The notes under the pieces: generated by a model
Databases searched by the model: none
Seen by the model: only the letters and a program-made list of their open reading frames with translations
Told to the model about the DNA's origin: nothing
Assembly (NCBI GenBank): GCA_029257045.1
Contig: JARIDB010000081.1
Location: 33,746-97,745, forward strand
Direction of reading: 5' to 3'
Source: Clostridium sp.
GTDB taxonomy: Bacteria; Bacillota; Clostridia; Clostridiales; Clostridiaceae
DNA: 64,000 bases
Made by a program: the position numbers and the translations under genes
Shown here: positions 33,620-43,789 of the stretch, in pieces
Position numbering within the stretch: the stretch's first letter is position 1
How the letters are laid out: each line of letters begins with the position of its first letter

Positions 33620-35355
33620 TTAGCTCAATAATACAGTATTCATTATATTTAGGAATTTTAATTTTACTAGCTATTCCACTAGGAAATTATATTGGAAAAG
33701 TAATGAATGAAGAAAAGACATTTTTAAGTAGGATATTAAATCCAGTAGAAAATTTTATATACAAAATAATTAAAATAGATAAAAATGAAGAAATGGATTG
33801 GAAGAAGTATGCAAAGTCTGCCTTAGCTTTTAGCTTAATAGGATTTATAATATTATTCTTATTACAAATCTTCCAAGGAATTCTTCCTTTAAATCCAGAA
33901 AGAATTAAAGGAACTAGTTTTGATTTAAGTTTTAATACAACATCAAGTTTTGTAAGTAATACAAATTGGCAATCTTATTCAGGAGAAAGTCAATTAAGTT
34001 ATTTAACTCAAATGCTTGGGTTAACTGTTCAAAATTTTGTATCAGCAGCTACAGGGATAGCAGTTTTATTTGCACTTATAAGAGGTTTTACTAAAGTAAA
34101 AGAAAAGAATATAGGTAACTTTTGGACAGATACTACAAGAATTGTGATTCATATATTAATGCCATTATCAATAGTTGTTTCATTATTAATAGCGTCACAA
34201 GGAGTTGTACAAAACTTTTCATCTTATAAAGAAGTGAATTTATTACAACCTATAACTCTTGAAGATGGAAGTATAATAACAAAGCAAGTTATAGTTCAAG
34301 GTCCTGCTGCTAGTCAAATTGCAATAAAGCAATTAGGAACTAATGGAGGAGGATTTTTTGGTGTAAATTCAGCTCATCCTTTTGAAAATCCAACACCATT
34401 TAGTAATGCAGTGGAGATGATATCTATATTATTAATACCAGCTGCTTTATGCTTTACTTTTGGAAGAAATATAAAAGATAAGAGGCAAGGTAGAGCTATA
34501 TTTATAGCTATGTTTTTAATGTTAGTTATTGCCCTTGCTGTAATAGCAGTAAATGAAGCAAATGCTACACCACAACTTGCCCAAAATGGAGCTGTAAATA
34601 TATCATCGGTAAATCAAGCTGGTGGTAATATGGAAGGAAAAGAATCAAGGTTTGGTATAGCATCTTCATCAACTTGGGCAGCCTTTACAACAGCAGCATC
34701 TAATGGTTCAGTAAATTCTATGCATGATAGTTATACACCATTAGGTGGAATGATAACTATGCTATTAATGCAATTAGGAGAAGTAGTTTTTGGTGGAGTT
34801 GGATGTGGATTATATGGGATGTTGGCCTTTGCAATAATAGCAGTATTCATAGCTGGTCTTATGGTTGGGCGAACACCAGAATATTTAGGGAAGAAAATAG
34901 ATCCCTATGAAATGAAAATGGCAATGTTAGTTTGTCTTGCAACACCAATTGCAACATTAATTGGTAGTGGAATAGCTTCTTTAGTACCAAGTGTGGCAAA
35001 TAGTATTAGTAATAGTGGTGCCCACGGATTCTCAGAGATGCTTTATGCTTACTCTTCAGCAGGAGGAAATAATGGTTCAGCTTTTGCAGGTTTTGCAGCT
35101 AATACAGTTTTTATAAATATTAGCTTAGGGTTAATAATGTTATTTGTAAGATTTGTACCTATTTTAGGAACTCTTGCTATTGCAGGATCTTTAGTTAAAA
35201 AGAAAAAGGTAGCAGTTGGAGCAGGAACATTACCAACTCATAATGCTTTATTTATAGGTTTATTAATATTTATTGTTCTTTTAGTAGGTGCTTTAAGCTT
35301 TTTCCCTGCACTTGCATTAGGACCAATAGCAGAATTTTTTCAATCAATAAGATAG
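33616..35355 (+). CDS. kdpA: K+-transporting ATPase subunit A
   Basis: Potassium-selective channel subunit of the KdpFABC pump. 579 residues, about ten membrane helices. Selectivity-filter-like loops are visible, for example TNGGGFFGVNSAHPFENPT; NNGSAFAGFAANT lies toward the C-terminus. It overlaps kdpF by 4 nt and uses the AAGGAGGG ribosome site inside kdpF. Followed by kdpB after 14 nt. Confidence 0.97.
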   Translation: MISSIIQYSLYLGILILLAIPLGNYIGKVMNEEKTFLSRILNPVENFIYKIIKIDKNEEMDWKKYAKSALAFSLIGFIILFLLQIFQGILPLNPERIKGTSFDLSFNTTSSFVSNTNWQSYSGESQLSYLTQMLGLTVQNFVSAATGIAVLFALIRGFTKVKEKNIGNFWTDTTRIVIHILMPLSIVVSLLIASQGVVQNFSSYKEVNLLQPITLEDGSIITKQVIVQGPAASQIAIKQLGTNGGGFFGVNSAHPFENPTPFSNAVEMISILLIPAALCFTFGRNIKDKRQGRAIFIAMFLMLVIALAVIAVNEANATPQLAQNGAVNISSVNQAGGNMEGKESRFGIASSSTWAAFTTAASNGSVNSMHDSYTPLGGMITMLLMQLGEVVFGGVGCGLYGMLAFAIIAVFIAGLMVGRTPEYLGKKIDPYEMKMAMLVCLATPIATLIGSGIASLVPSVANSISNSGAHGFSEMLYAYSSAGGNNGSAFAGFAANTVFINISLGLIMLFVRFVPILGTLAIAGSLVKKKKVAVGAGTLPTHNALFIGLLIFIVLLVGALSFFPALALGPIAEFFQSIR

Positions 35356-35369
35356 AAGGAGGAAGTTAA

Positions 35370-37436
35370 ATGAGAAAGAATGATGTTTTTTTATCTGATA
35401 AGAAAATAATAAAAAGAGCAATTAAGGATTCTATTATAAAATTAAAACCAAAGACACAAAAAGAAAATCCAGTTATGTTTATAGTATATATAGCTTCTAT
35501 CTTAACTACAATTTTGTATTTTTTATCTTTATTAGGAATTAAAGATAATTCCCCTAGCTTTATTTTAGGAATAGCCATACTACTATGGTTTACAGTTATA
35601 TTTGCAAACTTTGCAGAAGCTATAGCAGAAGGGAGAGGAAAAGCACAAGCTGATGCATTACGTTCAGCTAAAAAGGATGTATTAGCTAGCAAGATTGAAT
35701 CGATAGAAGAAAGAGAAAATATAAAAAAGGTAAATTCAACTGAACTTAGAAAAGGGGATATTATTATTGTCTTTGCAATGGAACAAGTACCAGCGGATGG
35801 AGATGTTATAGACGGGGCGGCATCGGTGGATGAAAGTGCAATAACAGGAGAGTCAGCTCCTGTTATACGTGAAAGTGGTGGAGATAGAAGTGCAGTTACA
35901 GGAGGAACTACTGTAATATCAGATTGGCTAATAATTAAAGTTAGTAATGATCCTGGAGAAAGCTTTATGGATAAGATGATAGCTATGGTAGAAGGTGCTA
36001 CAAGAAAGAAAACACCGAATGAAAAGGCATTAGAAATACTTTTAGTTTCTCTTACAATAATATTTCTTATAGTAACAGTATCCTTATACGCTTATTCAGA
36101 ATTTATTTCAAGGGGAGCTGGTAAGATAAATGGTACATCAATAACTTCTTTAATAGCATTATTAGTTTGTTTAGCGCCAACAACTATAGGTGCATTATTA
36201 TCTTCAATTGGAATTGCTGGAATGAGCAGATTAAATCAAGCAAATGTACTTGCTATGAGTGGTAGAGCTATTGAAGCAGCTGGAGATGTAGATATATTAA
36301 TGTTAGACAAAACAGGAACTATAACCCTTGGAAATAGACAAGCTACTAAGTTTATACCAGTAGATGGAGTAGATATAAATGAATTAGCAGATGCAGCTCA
36401 ATTATCTTCTATTGCTGATGAAACTCCAGAAGGTAGAAGTATAGTAATTTTAGCGAAAAATCAATTTGGCATTAGAGGTAGAGATATGGCAAATCTAAAT
36501 GCAAAATTTATTAAATTTACTGCTAAAACAAGAATGAGTGGTATAGATTTTAATGGAAATGAAATAAGAAAAGGTGCCTCAGATGCAGTTAAAAACTACG
36601 TAATAGATAATGGAGGATATTTTTCAAAGGAATGTGAAGATGAAGTTAAAGAAATTGCAAAGGTTGGAGGAACTCCATTAGTAGTTGCTAAAAACAATAA
36701 GATATTAGGAATAATACACTTAAAGGATATAGTTAAAAAAGGAGTAAAAGAAAAGTTTGCAGACTTAAGAAATATGGGAATAAAAACAATAATGATAACT
36801 GGAGATAATCCTTTAACAGCCGCAGCTATAGCTGCTGAGGCTGGAGTAGATGATTTCCTTGCAGAAGCAACACCTGAAGGAAAATTAAATATGATAAAGG
36901 ATTTTCAAAAGAAGGGTCATTTAGTTGCTATGACAGGAGATGGAACTAATGATGCGCCAGCTTTAGCACAAGCAGATGTTGCTGTTGCAATGAATACAGG
37001 AACACAGGCAGCAAAAGAAGCAGGTAATATGGTAGATTTAGATTCATCACCTACTAAACTTATTGAAATAGTTAGAATAGGTAAACAACTTTTGATGACA
37101 AGAGGTGCATTAACTACTTTTAGTATAGCAAATGATATAGCAAAATATTTTGCTATAATACCACCTTTATTTATTGGTCTTTATCCAGAACTTCAAAAGT
37201 TAAATATTATGAAACTAAGTAGTCCAGAAAGTGCCATATTCTCAGCAGTTATTTACAATGCTTTAATTATAATAGCACTTATTCCACTAGCACTAAAAGG
37301 TGTAAGGTATAGAGAAGTTCCAGCTAATAAATTATTATCAAGAAATTTATTAGTTTATGGATTAGGAGGAATAATAGTGCCATTTATAGCAATAAAATTT
37401 ATAGACATTATAATAACTGCTATTGGTTTAGTTTAG
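35370..37436 (+). CDS. kdpB: K+-transporting P-type ATPase subunit B
   Basis: Catalytic P-type ATPase subunit driving K+ uptake. 688 residues. The phosphorylated Asp313 is in MLDKTGTIT; the A-domain TGES lies at 159-162, where the Ser corresponds to the inhibitory phosphorylation site known in E. coli. The hinge motif is [17 protein letters not shown]. Ribosome site AGAAGGAGG. It lies between kdpA and kdpC in one operon. Confidence 0.97.
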   Translation: MRKNDVFLSDKKIIKRAIKDSIIKLKPKTQKENPVMFIVYIASILTTILYFLSLLGIKDNSPSFILGIAILLWFTVIFANFAEAIAEGRGKAQADALRSAKKDVLASKIESIEERENIKKVNSTELRKGDIIIVFAMEQVPADGDVIDGAASVDESAITGESAPVIRESGGDRSAVTGGTTVISDWLIIKVSNDPGESFMDKMIAMVEGATRKKTPNEKALEILLVSLTIIFLIVTVSLYAYSEFISRGAGKINGTSITSLIALLVCLAPTTIGALLSSIGIAGMSRLNQANVLAMSGRAIEAAGDVDILMLDKTGTITLGNRQATKFIPVDGVDINELADAAQLSSIADETPEGRSIVILAKNQFGIRGRDMANLNAKFIKFTAKTRMSGIDFNGNEIRKGASDAVKNYVIDNGGYFSKECEDEVKEIAKVGGTPLVVAKNNKILGIIHLKDIVKKGVKEKFADLRNMGIKTIMITGDNPLTAAAIAAEAGVDDFLAEATPEGKLNMIKDFQKKGHLVAMTGDGTNDAPALAQADVAVAMNTGTQAAKEAGNMVDLDSSPTKLIEIVRIGKQLLMTRGALTTFSIANDIAKYFAIIPPLFIGLYPELQKLNIMKLSSPESAIFSAVIYNALIIIALIPLALKGVRYREVPANKLLSRNLLVYGLGGIIVPFIAIKFIDIIITAIGLV

Positions 37437-37447
37437 GAGGAGAATTT

Positions 37448-38041
37448 ATGAAAATTTTAAAAAAAGCATTTAAATTTATGTTAGTATTTACTGTAATTTG
37501 TGGTTTAATATATCCGGTTTTTATTGCAGGTATTTCTCAAGCTTTATTTAGGGATAAAGTAAATGGTAGTATCATAAAAATAAATGGAAAAAGCTATGGA
37601 AGTACTTTACTTGCTCAAGAGTTTACTGGAAATGAATATATGTGGGGACGTGTAATGAACTTAGATACAACTACCTATAAAAATAAAGATGGAGAAATAT
37701 TAATGTATTCTACACCATCAAACTTAAGCCCAGCAAGTGATGAATATGAAAGGTTAATAAAAGAAAGAGTTGATAAAATAAAAGAATCAAATCCTGATAA
37801 AAAAGATGAGGCTATACCAGTAGATTTAGTTACATCTTCAGGTAGTGGTCTTGATCCACATATTTCAATTAAAGCTTCAGAATATCAAGTAGATAGAATA
37901 GCAAAAAGCCGTAATATAAGTAATGAAGAAGTAGAAAATATTATTAGAAAGTATACTAAAGGAAGAACTTTTGGTATATTTGGGGAAGAAAGAGTTAATG
38001 TATTAGAAGTTAATCTTGCATTAGATGGTATATTAAAATAA
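37448..38041 (+). CDS. kdpC: K+-transporting ATPase subunit C
   Basis: Essential accessory subunit with one N-terminal membrane helix (about 8-30) and an external-facing domain. 197 residues, normal length. Conserved segments are GSTLLAQEF, SNLSPAS and SGSGLDPHIS. The start is 11 nt after the kdpB stop, preceded by TTAGGAGGAG. Confidence 0.96.
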   Translation: MKILKKAFKFMLVFTVICGLIYPVFIAGISQALFRDKVNGSIIKINGKSYGSTLLAQEFTGNEYMWGRVMNLDTTTYKNKDGEILMYSTPSNLSPASDEYERLIKERVDKIKESNPDKKDEAIPVDLVTSSGSGLDPHISIKASEYQVDRIAKSRNISNEEVENIIRKYTKGRTFGIFGEERVNVLEVNLALDGILK

Positions 38042-38056
38042 TGAGGTGCTAATTTT

Positions 38057-40759
38057 ATGGAAAATCGTCCTAATCCTGATGAGTTATTAAGAAAGATAAA
38101 TGAAAATGAAGAAAAGAATAAAAAGGGAAAGTTGAAAATATTCTTTGGGTATGCAGCTGGTGTAGGTAAGACCTATGCTATGTTAGATGCTGCTCATGCC
38201 GCGAGAAAATCAGGAATAGATGTTGTTGTTGGGTATATAGAGCCACATACAAGACCAGAAACACTAGCTTTATTAGAAGGATTAGAGGTTTTACCAAAGT
38301 TAGAAGTTAAATATAAAGGAATAACATTAAAAGAATTTAATTTAGATGAAGCTTTAAAAAGAAAGCCACAATTAATTTTAGTAGATGAACTTGCTCATAC
38401 TAATGTAGAAGGCTTAAGGCATAAAAAGAGATATACTGATATAGAGGAATTATTAAATGCCGGAATTGATGTTTATACTACAGTAAATGTACAGCACATA
38501 GAAAGTTTAAATGATATTGTAGCTTCAATTACTAATATAGTGGTTAAGGAAAGAGTACCAGATAGATTTTTTAATGATGCTTTTCAAGTAGAATTAATTG
38601 ATATAGAGCCTTCTGATTTAATAGAAAGACTAAATTCAGGAAAGATATATAAAGGTGAGCAAGCTAAAAAAGCATTAAATAACTTCTTTATTAGAGAAAA
38701 CTTAGTTGCATTACGTGAGATGGCATTAAGAGAAACTGCAGATAGAGTAAATAAAGAAGTAAATATTAATAAAACTTATAGCAAAAATATATATCATACA
38801 AATGAACATATATTAGTTTGCCTAGGTTCATCTCCATCAAATGCTAAGGTTATAAGAGCTGCAGCAAGAATGGCAGAAGCTTTTAATGCTGAATTTACAG
38901 CATTGTTTATAGAGACAGTAGTATCTAAAGATTTAAATAAAAACAATATTCAAAGATTAAGAGAAAATATAAAATTATCTGAGGAGTTAGGTGCAAAGGT
39001 AGAGACAGTATACGGGGATGACGTACCATATCAGGTGGCAGAGTATGCCAGGTTAAGTGGAGTTTCTAAAATTATAATAGGAAGGACAAAAAGAAAAAAA
39101 AGAGTCTTATTAGCTAAGCTTGGATATGTAGATAGAATAATAGAAATGGCACCAGATATAGATCTTTATGTTATACCAGACAGTGAGGATACAGTATATA
39201 AAAGAAAATATGCAATAAAAGATATTAAAATATCATTTACAGATGTTATAAAAACATTAGGTATTTTAATAGGAGATTTGCTAATTGGTTTCATACTATA
39301 CAATTTAGGGTTTAGTGAAGCTAATATAATTACAGTGTTTATTCTAGGAGTTTTATTAATATCTAATAATACAAATGGATTTATTTATGGTGGATTTGCT
39401 TCTTTAGCAAGTGTACTACTATTTAATTTTCTATATACAGATCCTAAATTTTCACTTGATTTCTATGATCCAGGATATTTAGTTACATTTTTAATAATGC
39501 TTACATCTGCATTAGTAACAAGCACATTAACAAATAAAGTCAAATATCAAGCAAATGTATCAGCAGTAATTGCAAATAGAACTAATATATTATTAGAAGC
39601 AAGTAGAGATCTAGAAAGAAGTGACAACTTAGAAGATATTATATTAACAGCACAAAGACAATTATATAGGTTTTTATTGAAGCCAATTATAATATATGAA
39701 GTAGAAAACGAAGATATAAAAAGTATTTATAATTATAAATATGATGATGGTAGCGAGATAGACAGTAAATATATATGTGAAGAGGAAAAGGGTGTAGTTA
39801 CTTGGTCTATAAAAAATCAAAAAAGGTCAGGAGCCAATACAGATACAATACCAGGAGCTAAATCAATGTATATTCCGCTTATTGGTCAAAGTCAGGTAAT
39901 GGCTGTAATTGGAATAGTAATGGGACCAGGTGAGAGTATTGATAATGGTGAAAAGTCACTATTAGAGACAATGCTAAGTCAAATATCCTTTGCAATAGAA
40001 AAATATAATTTAAATGAATCTAAAAAAAATGCTCTAATGCAAGCTGAAAATGAAAGATTTAGAGCTAATTTATTAAGAGCTGTGTCTCATGACTTAAGAA
40101 CACCTCTTACTAGTATTTCTGGAAGCGCAAGTTCAATATTAAGTAATGCTTTTGATGAAGAAACAAAACGAAAATTAACATTAGATATATACGATGACTC
40201 AATTTGGTTAATAAATTTAATCGAAAATTTATTATCATTATCTAAGTTAGATAATGGAAAGGTTAAATTAAATACCGAACCTCAACTAGTAGAAGAGATA
40301 ATAAGTGAGGCTCTTAATCATGTTAATCGTAGTATTTCTGATTATGATGTTAAGGTTAATCTTAAAGATGATTTATTAATGGTAGATGTAGATGCAAGAT
40401 TAATAGTGCAAGTAATGATTAATATAATAGATAATGCTATTAAGTACACTAAAGAAGGAACAAAAATAAGAATAGATGTAGTAGCCAAAGGAAAAAAAGT
40501 TATAGTTGAAGTTATAGATAATGGGGTAGGAATTAGCAAGCAGAATAAGGAATATATATTTGATATGTTCTTTACTGTGAATGGTAGTAAAGGCGACAGC
40601 AGAAGAGGTCTAGGATTAGGACTTGCATTATGTAGTTCAATAATAAATGCACATGGTGGAAAAATATATGTTAGAGATAACTATCCTCATGGTACAGTAA
40701 TAGGGTTTACCATATTAAAAGCGGAGGTTGAAAATGAAAGAATTAATTTTAGTAATTGA
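38057..40759 (+). CDS. kdpD: Sensor histidine kinase KdpD
   Basis: Membrane sensor that reads K+ limitation or turgor and phosphorylates KdpE. 900 residues, full-length. The N-terminal KdpD domain (about 20-230) has Walker A GYAAGVGKT (31-39). A universal stress protein-like domain (about 250-375) follows, then four membrane helices (DUF4118, about 395-500), a GAF-like domain (about 510-655), the phospho-acceptor His678 in SHDLRTPLTS, and the ATPase with NIIDNAIKYT and GLGLGLALC. USP domains of KdpD can bind c-di-AMP in some Firmicutes; that is possible here. It is linked to kdpE by a 26-nt overlap. Confidence 0.96.
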   Translation: MENRPNPDELLRKINENEEKNKKGKLKIFFGYAAGVGKTYAMLDAAHAARKSGIDVVVGYIEPHTRPETLALLEGLEVLPKLEVKYKGITLKEFNLDEALKRKPQLILVDELAHTNVEGLRHKKRYTDIEELLNAGIDVYTTVNVQHIESLNDIVASITNIVVKERVPDRFFNDAFQVELIDIEPSDLIERLNSGKIYKGEQAKKALNNFFIRENLVALREMALRETADRVNKEVNINKTYSKNIYHTNEHILVCLGSSPSNAKVIRAAARMAEAFNAEFTALFIETVVSKDLNKNNIQRLRENIKLSEELGAKVETVYGDDVPYQVAEYARLSGVSKIIIGRTKRKKRVLLAKLGYVDRIIEMAPDIDLYVIPDSEDTVYKRKYAIKDIKISFTDVIKTLGILIGDLLIGFILYNLGFSEANIITVFILGVLLISNNTNGFIYGGFASLASVLLFNFLYTDPKFSLDFYDPGYLVTFLIMLTSALVTSTLTNKVKYQANVSAVIANRTNILLEASRDLERSDNLEDIILTAQRQLYRFLLKPIIIYEVENEDIKSIYNYKYDDGSEIDSKYICEEEKGVVTWSIKNQKRSGANTDTIPGAKSMYIPLIGQSQVMAVIGIVMGPGESIDNGEKSLLETMLSQISFAIEKYNLNESKKNALMQAENERFRANLLRAVSHDLRTPLTSISGSASSILSNAFDEETKRKLTLDIYDDSIWLINLIENLLSLSKLDNGKVKLNTEPQLVEEIISEALNHVNRSISDYDVKVNLKDDLLMVDVDARLIVQVMINIIDNAIKYTKEGTKIRIDVVAKGKKVIVEVIDNGVGISKQNKEYIFDMFFTVNGSKGDSRRGLGLGLALCSSIINAHGGKIYVRDNYPHGTVIGFTILKAEVENERINFSN

Positions 40760-41432
40760 AGATGATAAAGCAATAAGAAATTTTATATCTGCTACTTTAG
40801 AAATTCATTCGTACAATTGCCTATCAGCAGAGAATGGAGAACAAGGAATTATTCTTACAACATCACATAAACCGGATATTATTATATTAGACTTAGGGCT
40901 TCCAGATATGGATGGAGTAGATATAATTAAAAAGATTAGGACATGGTCAAATTGCCCAATAATAGTAGTTAGTGCTAGAGGTGAGGATAGAGATAAAATT
41001 GAAGCTTTAGATTCAGGTGCAGATGATTATTTAACTAAACCATTTAGTGTAGATGAACTATTGGCAAGGATAAGGGTTACTATTCGTAAGATGAATTATG
41101 ATAATTCAAAAAAAGAAGAAGTTACTGAATTCATTAATGGAGATTTTAAAATAGACTATGCATCAGGATGTGTTTTTATAGGAAAAGAAGAAACACACTT
41201 AACACCTATTGAATACAAATTATTATGTTTATTAGCTAAAAATGCAGGTAAGGTTTTAACTCATAGATATATTTTAAAGGAAATATGGGGTGAATGTTAT
41301 GAAAGTGATATACCTTCTCTTAGAGTTTTTATGGCAACATTAAGAAAAAAGATAGAAATTAATTGTGAAAAAAACACTTATATACAAACTCATATAGGGG
41401 TTGGATATAGATTAATAAGAATGCAAAGTTAG
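40734..41432 (+). CDS. kdpE: Response regulator KdpE
   Basis: OmpR-family activator of the kdp operon. 232 residues: receiver domain with phospho-acceptor Asp53 in IILDLGLPDMDG, and a winged-helix DNA-binding domain ending THIGVGYRLIRMQS. A TTG at 40728 is in frame but directly abuts GCGGAGG (40721-40727); the ATG at 40734 is correctly spaced. Its stop codon lies inside the stem of the operon terminator (41425-41450). Confidence 0.96.
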   Translation: MKELILVIEDDKAIRNFISATLEIHSYNCLSAENGEQGIILTTSHKPDIIILDLGLPDMDGVDIIKKIRTWSNCPIIVVSARGEDRDKIEALDSGADDYLTKPFSVDELLARIRVTIRKMNYDNSKKEEVTEFINGDFKIDYASGCVFIGKEETHLTPIEYKLLCLLAKNAGKVLTHRYILKEIWGECYESDIPSLRVFMATLRKKIEINCEKNTYIQTHIGVGYRLIRMQS

Positions 41433-41456
41433 AGATTATTCTCTAACTTTTTTTAT
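41425..41456 (+). terminator. Intrinsic terminator of kdp operon
   Basis: 10-bp perfect stem AAAGTTAGAG / CTCTAACTTT (41425-41434 with 41441-41450) followed by T4. It includes the kdpE stop codon. Confidence 0.85.
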
Positions 41457-41651
41457 TATAATTTCATTTTTCAATTTCTACTTTTTACTATAAAATAAGA
41501 TTGATTTGTAAAGGAATAAGAACTATTTATAAATAAAAAGAATAAGATATGGATAACTAGAAATGAGTTACTTGTAGTTAATCATATCTAAAGGTATAAT
41601 TGACATAAATTAAAGAATAGATAAACATAAAATATAAGGTTTGTGAAAGGT

Positions 41652-41754
41652 GGTGGTAGTTATGGAATCTGGGCCCTTATGTGATGAAAGTATAAATTTA
41701 AAATTTAATAATGAAACAAGAGCCATAACTGCCATCCTGGCAATTAAATGGCTC
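41652..41754 (+). promoter_or_regulatory. mgtE leader with two mutually exclusive RNA pairings
   Basis: Pairing A: 41652-41665 with 41723-41736, 14 bp including two G-U. It hides the ribosome site and start codon of the leader ORF. Pairing B: local hairpin 41720-41726 with 41748-41754 plus an inner stem 41730-41734 with 41738-41742. Both use 41723-41734, so only one can form. This is the geometry of an attenuator or translational switch, here in front of a Mg2+ transporter gene. No T-tract follows, so control of translation is more likely than termination. It does not show the M-box core. Confidence 0.55.
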
Positions 41755-41760
41755 CATTAA
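41662..41760 (+). CDS. Putative leader peptide upstream of mgtE
   Basis: 32-codon ORF beginning MESGPLCDE, with GGTGGTGG upstream. Its stop (41758-41760) directly precedes the mgtE ribosome site GGAGG (41761-41765). That arrangement allows translational coupling. The early acidic/Pro-containing stretch recalls leader peptides such as MgtL whose translation depends on Mg2+, but the sequence is not homologous and the comparison is inference. Coding is supported only by the start, ribosome site and position. Confidence 0.45.
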   Translation: MESGPLCDESINLKFNNETRAITAILAIKWLH

Positions 41761-41772
41761 GGAGGCTAATAA

Positions 41773-43107
41773 ATGAAAAAAGTTATTAGAAATTTTATTG
41801 AAGAAGGTAAGTTCTCACAAGCCAGAAATGAAATTATTAAAATGAATGCTGTGGATATAGCACAAGTTTTAGATGAGCTACAAGTAGAGAAATTAATAGT
41901 AGTCTTTCGTTTACTACCAAAAGAAATAGCAGCGGATGTATTTTCATATATATCAACAGAACAACAGCAGTATATAGTTGAATCCATTACTGATAACGAA
42001 ATTAAGAATATTTTAAATGAACTCTACTTCGATGATACTATTGATATGTTAGAAGAAATGCCATCAAATATTGTAAAAAGAATATTAAAAAATACCAATA
42101 AAGATAAGAGAGAATTAATAAATCACTTTTTAAACTATCCAGATAATTCTGCAGGCAGTATTATGACAATAGAGTATGTGGATTTAAAAAAGGAAATGAC
42201 AATAAAAGAAGCTATGCATCATATAAAGAAAATAGGTTTAGATAAAGAAACTATAGATATATGTTATGTAATAGATAAAAATAGAAAATTAGAAGGAATA
42301 GTATCATTACGTAAATTAGTCCTAAGTAATGAAGATGTTATTATAAAAGATATAATGAATACAAAAAGTATATCAATTCATACAAATGATGACCAAGAAG
42401 AAATTGCATCATTATTTAAAAAGTATGATTTACTTGCTATGCCGGTTGTAGATAATGAAAAGAGATTAGTTGGAATTATTACTATTGATGATATAGTAGA
42501 TATTATAGATCAAGAGAATACAGAGGATTTTCAAAAGATGGCAGCTATGCAACCATCAGATGAGGAATATTTAAAAACAAATGTTTTTGAATTAGCAAAA
42601 CATAGGATAATATGGCTTTTGGTTTTAATGGTTTCCGCGACATTTACAGGTAATATTATTAGGAGATTTGAAGATGTATTACAATCAGTAGTAATTTTGG
42701 CTGCATTTATTCCTATGTTAATGGATACAGGAGGAAATGCGGGATCACAATCAGCAACACTAATAATTAGAGGGCTTGCTTTAGGAGATATAAAACAAAG
42801 AGATATTATAAAAGTTTTATGGAAAGAATTCCGAGTAAGTTTAATTGTTGGTTCTTCATTAGCAATAGTGAACTTTTTAAGAATATACTACTTAGAAAAG
42901 GTAGATATAAGAATAGCAATAACTGTATGTGTTAGTTTATTTTTAACAGTTGTATTAGCTAAAGTTGTTGGAGGGGCATTACCTATAATAGCAAAGAGAT
43001 TTAAATTAGACCCTGCTATTATGGCAAGTCCACTTATAACTACTATTGTTGATGCTGTAGCATTACTTGCATATTTTTCAATGGCTTCATGGTTAATGGG
43101 ATTATAA
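41773..43107 (+). CDS. mgtE: Magnesium transporter MgtE
   Basis: Mg2+ channel/transporter in the membrane. 444 residues. The N-terminal superhelical MgtE_N domain (about 1-120; LLPKEIAADVFSYI) is followed by a CBS pair (about 130-250; NYPDNSAGSIMTIEYV and YDLLAMPVVDNEKRLVGIIT) and five membrane helices with the pore segment DTGGNAGSQSATLIIRGLA and ASPLITTIVDA. The ribosome site GGAGG is 7 nt before the ATG, immediately behind a leader ORF and an RNA switch candidate. Confidence 0.95.
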   Translation: MKKVIRNFIEEGKFSQARNEIIKMNAVDIAQVLDELQVEKLIVVFRLLPKEIAADVFSYISTEQQQYIVESITDNEIKNILNELYFDDTIDMLEEMPSNIVKRILKNTNKDKRELINHFLNYPDNSAGSIMTIEYVDLKKEMTIKEAMHHIKKIGLDKETIDICYVIDKNRKLEGIVSLRKLVLSNEDVIIKDIMNTKSISIHTNDDQEEIASLFKKYDLLAMPVVDNEKRLVGIITIDDIVDIIDQENTEDFQKMAAMQPSDEEYLKTNVFELAKHRIIWLLVLMVSATFTGNIIRRFEDVLQSVVILAAFIPMLMDTGGNAGSQSATLIIRGLALGDIKQRDIIKVLWKEFRVSLIVGSSLAIVNFLRIYYLEKVDIRIAITVCVSLFLTVVLAKVVGGALPIIAKRFKLDPAIMASPLITTIVDAVALLAYFSMASWLMGL

Positions 43108-43226
43108 ATTAAAAAATCAAGTTAATTTTATGATTTATAGATGTATATCATTTTTCTCCATAATTACTCTACAATTATTATATAAAATAGAATTAAATAA
43201 ACAAGATAAAAAAGGAGATATATATA

Positions 43227-43733
43227 ATGATTAAAAAAGTAATAGCAATAACAACTATAATGGCACTTACATTAGGGGTAACTTCATTAGCTTATGCAAA
43301 TGGAAAAGATGATAAAGTGGTTAATAAATCAATTGAAGTGGAGGCTTCCACAATATCTAATCAAGTTCAAGATAAAAAAAATAGTGATATTAGAGGTGCC
43401 GGGAATAATTATATGATGGATATCAGGAATAGTGATATGATAGATATTATGTATGAAAACGGATATGAAGATCTTGCAAATGAAGTTAGAAATGGTAATT
43501 ACAAAGCTATGGATGACTTTATGAATAATATTACAGAAGAAGATTATCAAAAAATGATTGATATAATGAGAGAAAATGGATATGGAAATATGACTAGAAT
43601 GATGGAAAACATAGGAAGAGAAGAAATGATAGAAATGCATAACTCTATGGGAGGAGCAGAATCTTGTCATGGAACAAATGGAAGTATCTCAAAAAATAGA
43701 AATACTAATAGAATGATGAATGAAGGCTTATAA
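43227..43733 (+). CDS. Secreted Met-rich hypothetical protein
   Basis: 168 residues. A typical signal peptide is present (KK, hydrophobic core, cleavage likely after AYA near residue 25). The mature part is very rich in Met, Asn, Asp and Glu with repeated MIDIM/MMDIR-like pieces and two similar helical units (about 65-85 and 100-120). It ends with a His/Cys segment (SCHGTNG). Met/His-rich exported proteins often bind copper or other soft metals, but no known domain is evident. The start follows AAAAAGGAGAT. It is a single gene with a shared terminator toward the converging L,D-transpeptidase gene. Confidence 0.75.
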   Translation: MIKKVIAITTIMALTLGVTSLAYANGKDDKVVNKSIEVEASTISNQVQDKKNSDIRGAGNNYMMDIRNSDMIDIMYENGYEDLANEVRNGNYKAMDDFMNNITEEDYQKMIDIMRENGYGNMTRMMENIGREEMIEMHNSMGGAESCHGTNGSISKNRNTNRMMNEGL

Positions 43734-43756
43734 TATTCGGAGAAAATATTTAGTTG

Positions 43757-43789
43757 AAAATGGAATGGGGTTTGACCCCATTCCATTTT
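43757..43789. terminator. Bidirectional terminator
   Basis: 14-bp perfect stem AAAATGGAATGGGG / CCCCATTCCATTTT between converging genes; A and T runs on both sides suit either direction. Confidence 0.85.

Noticed and set aside
41640-41775. M-box (Mg2+) riboswitch before mgtE
   Set aside because: I looked for its conserved core and did not find it; the leader instead shows two other alternative pairings.
43329-43670. 113-codon minus-strand open frame opposite the Met-rich protein
   Set aside because: The plus-strand frame has a signal peptide and a ribosome site; the His/Ile/Phe-rich mirror is a composition artefact.
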